Shown here in pieces: positions 9,198-18,454 of a DNA stretch of 36,155 nt. Location of the stretch: positions 1 through 36,155 of the forward strand of contig SOET01000041.1 of assembly GCA_021646465.1 (NCBI GenBank), given 5' to 3'. Source of the DNA: Candidatus Kuenenia hertensis. Its GTDB lineage: Bacteria > Planctomycetota > Brocadiia > Brocadiales > Brocadiaceae. A program made the translations under genes and the position numbers. Positions within the stretch are counted from its first letter, which is position 1, and the number at the start of each line of letters is the position of its first letter. The notes beneath the pieces were generated by a model that saw nothing but the letters and a program-made list of their open reading frames with translations, did not search any database and was not told the DNA's origin.

Positions 9198-11804
9198 TTA
9201 CGCATTATCATTAAACAGCTTCAACTGGCGGTAATTTTCTTTTGCGGCAGGTTCAGGAATCGATTCCGGTTTTTCGTTCTCAACCGCTTTTTCGTTCTCA
9301 ACCACCTTAACACCAACTACCTCATAACTGCTTAAACGATTGCCCCTGGCCTTCCATCCTTTAATATCCACAAGGCCATTCAACGGCACGACTTCACATC
9401 GTTTTTCTTTTTTGCGTCCAAAAAGGTACTGTATCTCCGCTTTAGGGTCGGTTTCGGTAGTAACGAGTGAAAGGATACTGCCCTCATTGTCCCCGATAAA
9501 TTGGAATACACGGCCAATAACTTCGGATTCCGGTTTAAAGCGTTTAACGTAATAATATTTTGACTCTCCGTCGAAATATACTGCGGTTATAATAGTTTCT
9601 GGATTATACTTTTCAACCGTAGCAAGTTTTTCCCCATCGTAATGATTCGTCAATTCAAAATTCGTTAATTCCAATGTGCCGTCTTTATATATCACCAGTA
9701 TCTTATTTTCTTCTTCAAACTTGCCCAAATATTTGCCTCGGCTCTCATTATTAAGCCTTCCAACGGTCTCGTCATACCAGATGTCATGCCCACCGAGAGT
9801 AGAGGTTCCGGCTTTTTTATGAATTATTTTGCGCACCGGATATTTTGTAAGTCTGTTTCCTATAGAGGCACGTCCCTTAACGGCAAGCCCGGCAAAATCA
9901 TAGTCAAATACCAGTTTACGGGCGGAGCTCTTCGGGCTCAAATTCACCGTAACCTCTTCTGATTCGCTGTTTGGGTTTGCGCTGAAATAGAGTACTCTTG
10001 AACCTTTTTTCCCCTGTGATAAATCGTAAGGTTTATCGTACGTAATAGAGGTGACGGCAAAACGTTTTACATAGGCAGGACCGTCTTTTCCATCCTGATA
10101 GATCATATGGTATGTCATCCGGGTATCATTTTTTTTCCAAACCTGAGCGTATATAATATCTTTTCCGACAAATGCCTTTTCCGATACCCTCGTAACCAGG
10201 AATGTACAATCAGACAGGAAAACAATTACATCGTCAATGTCAGAACAATCACAGACGTATTCTTCTTTCTTCAGTCCATAGCCGATAAAACCATCTTTCC
10301 TGTTCATATACAGTTTTTGATTGGCCATGGCAACCTGTGTAACCTGAATGGTTTCAAAATTACGGATTTGAGTTTTTCTCTCCCTGCCCTTACCATATTT
10401 TTTCATTAAACTTTCAAAATAGGCAATGGCGTAATTGGTGAGATGCTTTAAATCGTATTTTACCTGTTTGATTTCGCCTTCAAGCGTTTTTATGGCTTCA
10501 TCAGCCTTAAAGGAATCGAAACGGGATATTCGTTTGATTTTAATTTCGGTCAGTTTGACAATATCTTCCTCAGTTATTTCCCTTTGAAAATTTTTCTTAT
10601 ATGGTTTCAATCCTTTGTCAATAGCGGCAATCACCTCTTCCCATGTTTCACATTCTTCGATGTCCCGATAAATACGTTTTTCAATAAATATTTTTTCCAA
10701 CGAAGAAAAATGCCAGGATTCCTGCAGTTCTCCAAGTTTGATTTCCAACTCGCGCTTCAACAATCCAACAGTGTGTTCTGTAGATATTTTCAGGATTTCA
10801 TTTACACCGAGAAACTTTGGTTTCTCATCAATGATGACACAAGCATTTGGCGATATTGATATTTCACAATCAGTAAAGGCGTACAGTGCGTCAATGGTAA
10901 CATCAGGAGAAATATTCGGCGGAAGTTCAATAACAATCTCCACATCCTTCGCAGTATTGTCCACCACCCGTTTGATTTTGATCTTGCCGTTTTCCCCTGC
11001 TTTTACGATGGAATCCATAACGCTCGCCGTGGTAGTCGTGAAGGGAATGCTGCGGATAACAAGTGTTTTCTTATCCAAAATCTCTATTTTTGCGCGAACG
11101 CTGATTCTGCTACCCCGCAATCCTTCGTTATAATTACTAAAATCAGCCATTCCCCCGGTTGGAAAGTCCGGAAAGATATTTATTTCTTTCCCGCGAAGCG
11201 TATCTATTGAAGCTTCAAGCAACTCGATAAAATTGTGAGGCATAATCCTGGTGGCAAGACCCACTGCAATTCCTTCAGCGCCCTGAGCCAGCAACAATGG
11301 AAACTTCATTGGCAAAAGCACCGGTTCTTTCTTTCGGCCATCATAAGAAAGCTGCCATTCGGTAATTTGACTGTTAAACGCCACTTCAAGCGCGAACTTT
11401 GAAAGACGTGCTTCAATATATCGGGGAGCGGCGGCGGCGTCTCCCGTAGAAATATCACCCCAGTTCCCCTGCGTCTCAATGAGAAGGTCTTTTTGACCCA
11501 GATTAACCAGCGCTTCTCCGATAGCGGCATCACCATGAGGGTGGTATTGCATGGTATGACCAATCACATTGGCTGCTTTATTAAACCGGCCATCGTCCAT
11601 TTGTTTCATTGAATGCAGAATACGTCGCTGCACAGGCTTCAAACCATCAAGCAACGCAGGAACCGCCCTTTCTAATATTACGTAGGACGCATATTCCAGA
11701 AACCAGTTGCTGTACATTTCCGAAACATGCAAGGCTTCATGAATGGTGTTATTCCCGTCCGGGGAATCTTTGAGATTTTTCTTTATTTTATTTTTTACAG
11801 GCAT
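9198..11804 (-). CDS. parC: DNA topoisomerase IV subunit A (ParC/GyrA family)
   Basis: An 868-residue type IIA topoisomerase breakage-reunion subunit, which with ParE relaxes and decatenates DNA. The DNA-cleaving region is clear: LLDGLKPVQRRIL (51-63), YHPHGDAAIGEAL (87-99, the quinolone pocket), TQGNWGD and the active-site tyrosine Y129 in AAPRYIEARLSKFA. The GyrA-box beta-pinwheel is not canonical: there is no QRRGG[KR]G, and the C-terminal part (VYKDGTLELTNFELTNHYDG) resembles the ParC type seen in Bacteroidota. The residue at the usual quinolone-resistance serine is Ala (GDAAIG), as in Bacteroidota ParC. It starts 4 bp after the parE stop, so the two are translationally linked. The tail after about residue 835 is charged and repetitive (VVENEKAVENEKPES). 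Confidence 0.92.
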   Translation of the reverse strand: MPVKNKIKKNLKDSPDGNNTIHEALHVSEMYSNWFLEYASYVILERAVPALLDGLKPVQRRILHSMKQMDDGRFNKAANVIGHTMQYHPHGDAAIGEALVNLGQKDLLIETQGNWGDISTGDAAAAPRYIEARLSKFALEVAFNSQITEWQLSYDGRKKEPVLLPMKFPLLLAQGAEGIAVGLATRIMPHNFIELLEASIDTLRGKEINIFPDFPTGGMADFSNYNEGLRGSRISVRAKIEILDKKTLVIRSIPFTTTTASVMDSIVKAGENGKIKIKRVVDNTAKDVEIVIELPPNISPDVTIDALYAFTDCEISISPNACVIIDEKPKFLGVNEILKISTEHTVGLLKRELEIKLGELQESWHFSSLEKIFIEKRIYRDIEECETWEEVIAAIDKGLKPYKKNFQREITEEDIVKLTEIKIKRISRFDSFKADEAIKTLEGEIKQVKYDLKHLTNYAIAYFESLMKKYGKGRERKTQIRNFETIQVTQVAMANQKLYMNRKDGFIGYGLKKEEYVCDCSDIDDVIVFLSDCTFLVTRVSEKAFVGKDIIYAQVWKKNDTRMTYHMIYQDGKDGPAYVKRFAVTSITYDKPYDLSQGKKGSRVLYFSANPNSESEEVTVNLSPKSSARKLVFDYDFAGLAVKGRASIGNRLTKYPVRKIIHKKAGTSTLGGHDIWYDETVGRLNNESRGKYLGKFEEENKILVIYKDGTLELTNFELTNHYDGEKLATVEKYNPETIITAVYFDGESKYYYVKRFKPESEVIGRVFQFIGDNEGSILSLVTTETDPKAEIQYLFGRKKEKRCEVVPLNGLVDIKGWKARGNRLSSYEVVGVKVVENEKAVENEKPESIPEPAAKENYRQLKLFNDNA

Positions 11805-11808
11805 ATTC

Positions 11809-13650
11809 TTAAGCTACATCCTTTTCAACATATAGGTTTTCTATAATAAACGTTTGACGATCCGGGGTATTCTTCCCCATATAGTAACCAAGCATCTGAA
11901 CAATCGAATCTTTCTGCCCCAGCACCAAAGGCTGCAAACGAATATTTTCGCCGATAAATTGTTCAAATTCATTTGGCGATATCTCTCCCAACCCTTTAAA
12001 ACGTGTTATTTCCGGATTTTTACCTATTTTATCAAGCGCCGCAAACTTCTCTTCCTCGCTGTAACAATAAATAGTCTCATTTTTGTTACGAACACGGAAG
12101 AGCGGCGTTTCCAGTATGTGCACGTGCCCGTTCTTGACAAGATCGGGGAAAAACTGCAAAAAGAACGTCATCAGCAACAAACGAATATGCATCCCGTCCA
12201 CATCTGCGTCAGTAGCTATCACAACGTTATTATAGCGCAGGTTTTCAATGCCATCTTCAATATTCAGGGCGTGTTGCAGCAGGTTAAATTCTTCGTTTTC
12301 ATACACCACCTTTTTCGTCAATCCAAAACAGTTAAGAGGTTTTCCCCGTAAGCTAAAGACGGCTTGAGTCTCCACATTGCGCGACTTAGTAAGGGAACCG
12401 CTTGCCGAATCTCCTTCAGTAATAAAAATAGTGCTTTCGTAACGTAGCTCATGATTGTTCGTATTGTAGTGGATACGGCAATCACGCAATTTTTTGTTAT
12501 GAATATTGGCCTTTTTTGCCCTCTGACTTGCCAGTTTTTTTATGCCGGCAATTTCTTTACGTTCCCTCTCAGACTGCAAGATGCGTTTCAAGAGCTTTTC
12601 AGCGGTATCAGGGTGCTTATACAGATAATCGTCCAATTCCTTTTTCACAAAATCGTTAACAAAGGTGCGAATAGTTATACCGTCCGGACTGATATTCAGT
12701 GAACCCAATTTTGTTTTCGTCTGTGATTCAAAAACCGGTTCCTGTACCCGTACGCTAATAGCTCCTACAATAGAAGCCCGGATATCTGCAGCGTCAAAAT
12801 CTTTTTTATAAAACTCGCGTATCGTCCTGACTATCGCTTCACGGAATGCGGCAAGATGCGTCCCCCCCTGTGTAGTGTGTTGCCCGTTAACAAAAGAATA
12901 GTACTCTTCACCGTACTGGTCGGCATGGGTAAAAGCAAATTCAATATCCTTGCCGCGGAAATGAATGATCGGATACTGCAGCGTCTCGGGATCGGTTTTA
13001 CGTGTCAATAAATCAAAAAGACCTTTTTCCGAATGAAATTTCTGCCCGTTAAAGTCAATGGTTAACCCTGCATTCAGATAGGCATAATTCCAGATTTGAT
13101 TCTCAAGGAAATCGGGGATAAAACGATAATTTTTAAATACCGTCTCGTCAGGAGAAAATTGGATGAATGTCCCGTTTCTTTGGCTGGTTTTTTCAACAGG
13201 GAAATCTTTCTTCATCTCACCTCTGGAAAACTCAATGGATTTCATCTTGCTATCACGAATTGATTGCACCTTGAAATAACTTGATAACGCATTCACCGCC
13301 TTCGTACCAATGCCATTCAGCCCCACCGATTTCTGGAATGCCTCGGAATCGTATTTCCCTCCGGTATTAATTTTTGCAACGCAATCGAATACCTTCCCCA
13401 GAGGAATACCGCGACCATAATCGCGCACCGTAACCTGATGTTCGCTGATTTTTATTTCGATTGACTTTCCGAAACCCATCACATGTTCATCAATGGAGTT
13501 ATCAACCACCTCCTTTACCAGTACATAGATACCATCATCCATGGACGTTCCATCACCAAGTTTGCCAATATACATTCCCGGACGAAGACGAATATGTTCC
13601 TTCCAGTCCAGCGATTTGATGTGTTCTTCAGTATATGCAGTCTTAACCAT
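11809..13650 (-). CDS. parE: DNA topoisomerase IV subunit B (ParE/GyrB family)
   Basis: A 613-residue ATPase subunit partner of ParC. The GHKL ATP site is visible (VDNSIDE near residue 50, [22 protein letters not shown]), followed by the transducer lysine loop QTKTKLGS, the TOPRIM motifs TEGDSASG and [12 protein letters not shown], and the C-terminal RFKGLGEI. At 613 residues it is the short ParE form without the GyrB insert. The N-terminus ([21 protein letters not shown]) matches the Bacteroidota-type ParE. It lies 12 bp downstream of nnrE in the pyk-nnrE-parE-parC operon. Confidence 0.93.
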   Translation of the reverse strand: MVKTAYTEEHIKSLDWKEHIRLRPGMYIGKLGDGTSMDDGIYVLVKEVVDNSIDEHVMGFGKSIEIKISEHQVTVRDYGRGIPLGKVFDCVAKINTGGKYDSEAFQKSVGLNGIGTKAVNALSSYFKVQSIRDSKMKSIEFSRGEMKKDFPVEKTSQRNGTFIQFSPDETVFKNYRFIPDFLENQIWNYAYLNAGLTIDFNGQKFHSEKGLFDLLTRKTDPETLQYPIIHFRGKDIEFAFTHADQYGEEYYSFVNGQHTTQGGTHLAAFREAIVRTIREFYKKDFDAADIRASIVGAISVRVQEPVFESQTKTKLGSLNISPDGITIRTFVNDFVKKELDDYLYKHPDTAEKLLKRILQSERERKEIAGIKKLASQRAKKANIHNKKLRDCRIHYNTNNHELRYESTIFITEGDSASGSLTKSRNVETQAVFSLRGKPLNCFGLTKKVVYENEEFNLLQHALNIEDGIENLRYNNVVIATDADVDGMHIRLLLMTFFLQFFPDLVKNGHVHILETPLFRVRNKNETIYCYSEEEKFAALDKIGKNPEITRFKGLGEISPNEFEQFIGENIRLQPLVLGQKDSIVQMLGYYMGKNTPDRQTFIIENLYVEKDVA

Positions 13651-13662
13651 AATAATCCTTTT

Positions 13663-14337
13663 TTATGACAATAAATCTCTCGGAATACTTATATCAGTAA
13701 CGACAATCTCCCCCGTATAATTTGACCCTTCGCCCAAATAAAATCCTTGTTTGGCAACGGCAAACGTTACCGTTTTTTTCGCCTTTATCGCAGTTCCTAA
13801 TACTTTACCTGTATTACAATCCAAACCGGAAGGAATGTCCACAGCTATAACCGTTTTATTCAGAGCATCTACCCCACCTATCAATGTTTTAAACGGTTCA
13901 CGAACTACGCCGGATATCCCGGTTCCAAATAATGCGTCAATCAGAATTGTGTATTTCCCCAAATCGTCTAACACATCATTTACCCCCTGAAGATCAATAC
14001 ATTCTTTCACCGGTATTTTCATTTTCAGAAGTATTCGCAAGTTTGTACTGGCATCGCCATCCGTTAAAATATCCGTTATTTTGGCAAAGAGAAATACTTC
14101 AACCGGAATACCTTTATTATAAAGATGTCTCGCTATAACAAACCCATCCCCCCCATTGTTCCCCTTACCACACAAAACGGCTATTTTTTCTTTTTGCGGG
14201 TAGTCAATCTCTTTTACCACCTCCTCTGCCACATTCCTGCCAGCGTTTTCCATTAGGAGAATTCCCGGAATCTGATATTCTTCGATTGCCTTGCGGTCGA
14301 GTTCTCTCATTTCCTCTCGTGTTAACGATTTCGTCAT
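13663..14337 (-). CDS. nnrE: NAD(P)H-hydrate epimerase
   Basis: A 224-residue YjeF_N-domain protein, predicted to epimerise damaged (R)-NAD(P)HX to the S form for repair. Motifs: REMRELDRKAIEEYQIPGILLMENAG at the start, the nucleotide loop GKGNNGGDGFVIARHL (about 55-70), DALFGTGISG and AVDIPSGLDCNTG. The C-terminal ADP/ATP-dependent dehydratase domain found in NnrDE fusions is absent, and no nnrD is in the window. One base separates its ATG from the pyk stop, so translation is probably coupled to pyruvate kinase. Confidence 0.92.
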   Translation of the reverse strand: MTKSLTREEMRELDRKAIEEYQIPGILLMENAGRNVAEEVVKEIDYPQKEKIAVLCGKGNNGGDGFVIARHLYNKGIPVEVFLFAKITDILTDGDASTNLRILLKMKIPVKECIDLQGVNDVLDDLGKYTILIDALFGTGISGVVREPFKTLIGGVDALNKTVIAVDIPSGLDCNTGKVLGTAIKAKKTVTFAVAKQGFYLGEGSNYTGEIVVTDISIPRDLLS

Positions 14338-14338
14338 T

Positions 14339-15757
14339 TTAATATACCCTCAATAAATTCGTTGAACCTGGCAGCCCGACAGGCACACCACCCGTAATCG
14401 CAATGGTTTCATCTTCACCGATATAACCCGCCTGTTTGGCGGATTCTATACCCTTTTTCATCATATCGTCAGTATTTTTCATAGCCTCGGTAAGTATCGG
14501 TATAACTCCCCATACCAAAGCAAGCCTTCTGTATGTATCTACCGCTGGGGTTACCGCAAGAATTTTCTGCCGCGGACGATATTTTGAAATAAATCGCGCC
14601 GTACTTCCCGATTGGGTACAGGTAATAATCGTCTTCATATGTAATTCATTCGCAACCTGGCATGTAGCGATGCTTATGGCGTCAGGAATAGTGGTATGAT
14701 TTTCCGACATGCGCAATCTTTCAAAGGTATTGCTTTGCACCAGGCCGGGCTCAACTTCTTTTGCAATTTTTGTTAACATGCGCACAGCCGCGACAGGATA
14801 ACGCCCTTTCGCCGTCTCTTCAGAGAGCATAACTGCATCACTGCCGTCGAAAATCGCATTAGCAACGTCAGTAACTTCCGCCCGCGTTGGACGATAATTA
14901 ATTACCATAGAACCCAGCATTTGCGTCGCAGTAATTACCGGTTTGCAGTATTTGTTTGCAAGTCTTATTATCATTTTCTGTACAGAAGGCACCCTTTCCA
15001 GTGGTATTTCAACGCCCAAATCTCCCCTTGCAACCATAATTGCATCAGCGGTATTCACGATTTTTTCAATATTATTTACTGCTTCATGCTTTTCAATTTT
15101 TGCAATAATCGGTATCGATTTGCCTTTTTTTTGTATAAGATCACGTAATTCCATTATATCCTCAGCAGTTTTTACAAAAGACAATGCTACATAATCAACC
15201 CCATGCTCTATCCCGAATTCCAGATCATTTTTGTCCTTTTCCGTTAATGGGGATATCGGCAAGGTCCGCATAGGAACATTAACTCCTTTTCTGGGAGTCA
15301 AGACTCCCCCTACAACTACTTTGCAATGAATATTTTCATCATCCTTTTGTATGACTTCTAATTCTATTTCTCCGTCGCTTAATAAAATCGTATCGCCAAT
15401 AGATACATTCGATGGCAATTCCGGATACGTTATGGATACCACCCGTTCATTTCCTTCTATGCTTCTGTTTGTAAGGGTAAAAGCATTGTTTGTTTTTAAC
15501 GTAACCGATTCACCGGAAAGCGTTCCAATTCTGATCTTTGGCCCGGACAAATCCTGTAGTATTGCAACAGGTTTCATAAGCTTTTCCGCAATAGTGCGAA
15601 TATGGGTAATACACTCCTTGTGCTGGGACAATTCTCCATGAGAAAAATTGAGCCTGGCCACATTCATCCCCGCACATATTAACTGTTCGAGCATAGCAGG
15701 AGAATTACTCGCAGGGCCAATAGTGCATACGATTTTTGTTTTTGGGTAAGTATTCAT
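14339..15757 (-). CDS. pyk: Pyruvate kinase
   Basis: A 472-residue enzyme converting phosphoenolpyruvate and ADP to pyruvate and ATP. It shows the classic start TKIVCTIGPAS, the RLNFSHG loop, LQDLSGPKIRIG, the active-site segment IIAKIEKHEAV with the catalytic Lys, MVARGDLGVEIPLE, ITATQMLGSM, RAEVTDVANAIFDGSDAVMLSEETA, and a C-terminal domain ending GVPVGLPGSTNLLRV. Length is normal for short bacterial forms without the extra PEP-utiliser domain. It is first in the operon and is preceded by a consensus-like promoter at 15815-15843. Confidence 0.96.
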   Translation of the reverse strand: MNTYPKTKIVCTIGPASNSPAMLEQLICAGMNVARLNFSHGELSQHKECITHIRTIAEKLMKPVAILQDLSGPKIRIGTLSGESVTLKTNNAFTLTNRSIEGNERVVSITYPELPSNVSIGDTILLSDGEIELEVIQKDDENIHCKVVVGGVLTPRKGVNVPMRTLPISPLTEKDKNDLEFGIEHGVDYVALSFVKTAEDIMELRDLIQKKGKSIPIIAKIEKHEAVNNIEKIVNTADAIMVARGDLGVEIPLERVPSVQKMIIRLANKYCKPVITATQMLGSMVINYRPTRAEVTDVANAIFDGSDAVMLSEETAKGRYPVAAVRMLTKIAKEVEPGLVQSNTFERLRMSENHTTIPDAISIATCQVANELHMKTIITCTQSGSTARFISKYRPRQKILAVTPAVDTYRRLALVWGVIPILTEAMKNTDDMMKKGIESAKQAGYIGEDETIAITGGVPVGLPGSTNLLRVY

Positions 15758-15814
15758 GATTCGAATGGAATATTCATAGATATTTCAAAAGTACTAAAAT
15801 AAATCGAAGGTTTG

Positions 15815-15843
15815 ATAATATAATAGTTACGAACCAATGTCAA
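15815..15843 (-). promoter_or_regulatory. Sigma-70-type promoter for the pyk-nnrE-parE-parC operon
   Basis: On the minus strand TTGACA (15838-15843) and TATTAT (15815-15820) are separated by exactly 17 bases, about 58 bp upstream of the pyk ATG. The -35 box is perfect and the -10 box differs from TATAAT at one position. Confidence 0.7.
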
Positions 15844-15911
15844 CTTGTTGAATGTGAAGTTAGAAACAATTTAACACTATAATTTTTATCGGCTTACTAT
15901 CCAGAAAATTC

Positions 15912-15940
15912 TTGACCTGAGAAACAAATTACCATAAAAT
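15912..15940 (+). promoter_or_regulatory. Sigma-70-type promoter for the zinc-ribbon protein gene
   Basis: TTGACC (15912-15917) and TAAAAT (15935-15940) have 17-base spacing and lie 63 bp upstream of the ATG at 16004. This promoter is divergent from the pyk promoter about 70 bp away. Confidence 0.6.
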
Positions 15941-16003
15941 TTTGTTTTAAATGATGATAAGTAGTAAATAAAAATTATTACCAATTGACAAAGGAGATAC
16001 GAA

Positions 16004-16342
16004 ATGGCAAAGGTTAAATGCCCGGGGAGTATTAGAAATGCAACACCTACACCAATCGACCGAAAATGTCATAATTGTGGTTGCGATGTTGAAATGTGGA
16101 GTGATGAGGAAAAGGCGGATTGTCCTAAATGCGGAACCACAATATTTAAAGACAAAGTCCCAACCTGCGTTGAATGGTGTAATTCTGCCGAAGAATGCAT
16201 GGGTGACATCCTCGATGTAAAAAAAATCAAAGAAGAAGCCAGAAAACGAGCGGAAAAAGACGGAGATCCCAAATTTTTTGATAAGGTTTCAGAAATGATA
16301 AAAAAGAAGAGGGAAGAAAAAGGATGTGACTCTGAAGAGTAA
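16004..16342 (+). CDS. Small zinc-ribbon protein of unknown function
   Basis: A 112-residue protein with a strong ribosome site (AAAGGAGATACGAA) before the ATG. Cysteines are spaced as a zinc ribbon: CHNCGC at about 22-27 and CPKCG at about 40-44, with further cysteines CVEWCNSAEEC at about 55-65 that could form a second metal or iron-sulfur site. The C-terminal third is a very charged helix (KKIKEEARKRAEKDGD and MIKKKREEKG). Similar small proteins starting KVKCPGSI.TPTP occur in anaerobes, but I know no assigned role. It is a single-gene unit with its own promoter and a very strong terminator. Confidence 0.85.
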   Translation: MAKVKCPGSIRNATPTPIDRKCHNCGCDVEMWSDEEKADCPKCGTTIFKDKVPTCVEWCNSAEECMGDILDVKKIKEEARKRAEKDGDPKFFDKVSEMIKKKREEKGCDSEE

Positions 16343-16357
16343 AAAAAATAGTTCGAA

Positions 16358-16412
16358 ACAAAAAATGCAGATATTTGTATTTTTATGCAATGCAAATATC
16401 TGCATTTTTTGT
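16358..16412. terminator. Strong bidirectional rho-independent terminator
   Basis: A perfect 20-bp inverted repeat (16358-16377 and 16393-16412) around a 15-base loop. Arms end in A6/T6 runs, so a U-tract follows the stem in both directions. It closes the zinc-ribbon gene and insulates the downstream glycosyltransferase. Confidence 0.88.
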
Positions 16413-16493
16413 TTGTGGTAATTGCTTTCTTTCACGTTATTTCATAATCCTTATAACACCATTCCTTCACATATAAAAAACTTCAACCACAAC

Positions 16494-17501
16494 ATGTCGC
16501 CGATAAAAAAGCACATACTCATCATCCGTCCTAGTGCTATTGGAGATATCATCATTACACTACCCACTCTGCATGCTTTGCGAAATCACATTCCAAATTC
16601 CCATATTGAAATCATGGGATATCCATCTTATCTGGAACTCGTTCATGGCCGTTTTTATGCCGATACCATTAGCAGGTTTGACCACCCGGACATTTCGATA
16701 TTATTGAGAAAAGATGCACGAATCCCTGACTCGTTAAGAGAAAGATTTTCAAAATTTGATCTCATCATCGCCTTTATTGCAGACAGAGATAAAATCTTCT
16801 CGGAAAATCTTCAGGCATCGGGAGCAAAAGAGGTTCTCTGCTATAATCCTTTCCCCAACGATTCAAAACCAATACACATCATCGACCATTTTCTGAATTC
16901 TCTGAAGTTGTTGGAAATACCTTATTCAAACACTACACCAAATATTTACTTGAACAAAGAAGACCTGATCGAAAGAGAAAATATTTTACGCAACTCCTTA
17001 GAAAACACCAGACAAAAAAGAATAGCAATCCATCCCGGAAGCGGCAGTACCCATAAATGCTGGTTATTATCAAATTATTTCTCAATAATTCAATGGTTAA
17101 CAGAACACCATAACGCAAAAATTTTTATCATAGCCGGGCCCGCAGATATTGTAGTAAAACAAGAGATAGATAAATTACCCAAAAATAATATCTGTGCAAT
17201 TGATACACCGCCGCTGACAAAACTTGCCGCGATATTACAACAATGCGACCTCTTTATTGGAAATGATTCCGGCATCACCCACCTTGCAGCAGCCATGGGC
17301 GTTTCCACACTTGCAATCTTTGGCCCTACCGATCCAAAGGTATGGGGCCCAAGGGGAAAATCGGTAAAAATATGTTACCACCCAACACCATGCAGCCCCT
17401 GTTCGGACGAAAAAAGAAAAAACTGTTTCCCCAAAACCTGTTTAGAATCTATTACCACAAAAATGATAAAAGAAGAAATCCTAAGATTCCTCTCCTTGTA
17501 A
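16494..17501 (+). CDS. Glycosyltransferase family 9 (heptosyltransferase-like)
   Basis: From the ATG at 16494 the product is 335 residues (MSPIKKHILIIRPSAIGDII); an upstream in-frame TTG at 16422 overlaps the region just after the terminator and is less likely. GT9 signatures: N-terminal RPSAIGDIIITLPTLHALR, the mid-protein IAIHPGSGSTHKCW, and the C-terminal donor-site loop DLFIGNDSGITHLAAAMG with FGPTDPKVWGPRG. ADP-heptose:LPS heptosyltransferases (WaaC/WaaF) belong here and act at the inner face of the inner membrane in LPS core synthesis. A C-terminal cysteine cluster (CYHPTPCSPCSDEKRKNC) is also common in the family. No other LPS gene is adjacent, so the sugar and acceptor are unknown. 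Confidence 0.88.
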   Translation: MSPIKKHILIIRPSAIGDIIITLPTLHALRNHIPNSHIEIMGYPSYLELVHGRFYADTISRFDHPDISILLRKDARIPDSLRERFSKFDLIIAFIADRDKIFSENLQASGAKEVLCYNPFPNDSKPIHIIDHFLNSLKLLEIPYSNTTPNIYLNKEDLIERENILRNSLENTRQKRIAIHPGSGSTHKCWLLSNYFSIIQWLTEHHNAKIFIIAGPADIVVKQEIDKLPKNNICAIDTPPLTKLAAILQQCDLFIGNDSGITHLAAAMGVSTLAIFGPTDPKVWGPRGKSVKICYHPTPCSPCSDEKRKNCFPKTCLESITTKMIKEEILRFLSL

Positions 17502-17707
17502 AATACTCAGATAACTAAATCCTGTAAGGACAAATTTGGTTCAGGAACCACAGGAGTAACAATGGAGACTAAAAGAAAAATAGGGGTCTCTAAAATTTAG
17601 TATAGTTTTCCCCCCCCACCCTTCAATAGAAGTATTGAAACTCCTGAACGCCGAATTAGGTCATCTTTGGCAGCGACTTATAAAACTGCTTGACATAGTC
17701 ATGGCCA
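17502..17707. other. Intergenic, possible gene relic
   Basis: A ribosome-site-like AGGAG is followed by an ATG at about 17562 that opens only 12 codons (METKRKIGVSKI, stop). It may be the truncated start of a lost gene. A C9-type homopolymer tract follows near 17611. No other feature was found. Confidence 0.3.
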
Positions 17708-17893
17708 TTATTCTGTTGCTTCCTGAATTTTCTCGCCCGCCTCTTCTATCTGTTCCGCGGTTTTTTCTGCTGCCTTTTCAAGTTCCTTACCGGCACGTTC
17801 CACCGAACCTTCTTTTTTCTGACAGCCGATAAAACATGTAACCAAAGCGCTTATTGCCAGTGCTGTTAAAACATTCTTGCCATATTTCATCAT
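17708..17893 (-). CDS. Small lipoprotein with amphipathic helix
   Basis: A 61-residue protein with a type II signal peptide: KYGKNVLTALAISALVTCFIGC, where Cys24 follows a lipobox-like VTCFIGC. The mature 38 residues (QKKEGSVERAGKELEKAAEKTAEQIEEAGEKIQE) form one charged helix with Ala/Glu heptads, like small entericidin-like or Lpp-like lipoproteins. AAGGAGAT sits seven bases before the ATG pair. Its first ten codons and about 240 bp of upstream DNA are repeated at 19501-19772, where the coding part is destroyed. Confidence 0.75.
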   Translation of the reverse strand: MMKYGKNVLTALAISALVTCFIGCQKKEGSVERAGKELEKAAEKTAEQIEEAGEKIQEATE

Positions 17894-18134
17894 TTTTATC
17901 TCCTTTGTTAATTGTGGTCTTTAAGTAATGTATCAGCAAAATAATACTAATGGGTTCAGGTTATAAATCCGCCTGAAGATATCTGTGATTGAGATACCGA
18001 TATTATTTGCAAAATTTATATATACGTCAATACACCTAAATGGGTGCCTGCATTTGTGTGTATATAATTCATAAATTTTCAGATTATTCTGGAGATGAAG
18101 GAAAAATAATTAAATATGGTGCCCCTGGATTTCC
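17863..18134. repeat. 272-bp direct duplication, copy A
   Basis: It covers the first ten codons, ribosome site and upstream region of the small lipoprotein. Hand alignment with copy B (19501-19772) gives about 15 mismatches and three short indels, roughly 94% identity. Its upstream part contains the segment TACACCTAAATGGGTG, identical in both copies. Confidence 0.9.
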
Positions 18135-18331
18135 CATAACTAAAAAAATCTGAAAATACGGGTGCAGTCATTGGGATAAATACCTTTGGACATTATAATT
18201 TTTCATTTGATAAGGCAAAAAATCTGCGATTTTTTGCTATGGGAAAACTTTTTTGCTTGACAAAAGCCTTCCTAACGGGCGACCACAAGAATTTCCCAAA
18301 CAAAACCACTTTCGAAAAAGCCAAAATAAAA

Positions 18332-18431
18332 GTAACTATTCAGCATGTAATACACACCCCGTCAGCTACGCTGCCACCCCTCTTTTTAGAGGGGATTTAG
18401 GGGTGTGTTATTAATTACGCTGAATAGATAC
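18332..18431. mobile_element. 100-bp miniature inverted-repeat element, IS66-like ends
   Basis: Ends are GTAACTATTCAGC (18332-18344) and GCTGAATAGATAC (18419-18431), 12 of 13 bases inverted-complementary. The same 13-bp terminus bounds the larger element at 31258-31858. Flanks AAATAAAA and AAATAAAC agree at 7 of 8 positions, compatible with an 8-bp target duplication. The interior is a hairpin repeat: CCCCTC/GAGGGG (18377-18394) followed by GGGGTGTG. Elements of the IS66 family end in GTAA and make 8-bp duplications, so this looks like an internally deleted derivative. Confidence 0.7.
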
Positions 18432-18454
18432 AAATAAACTCTGGAAAAGAGATT

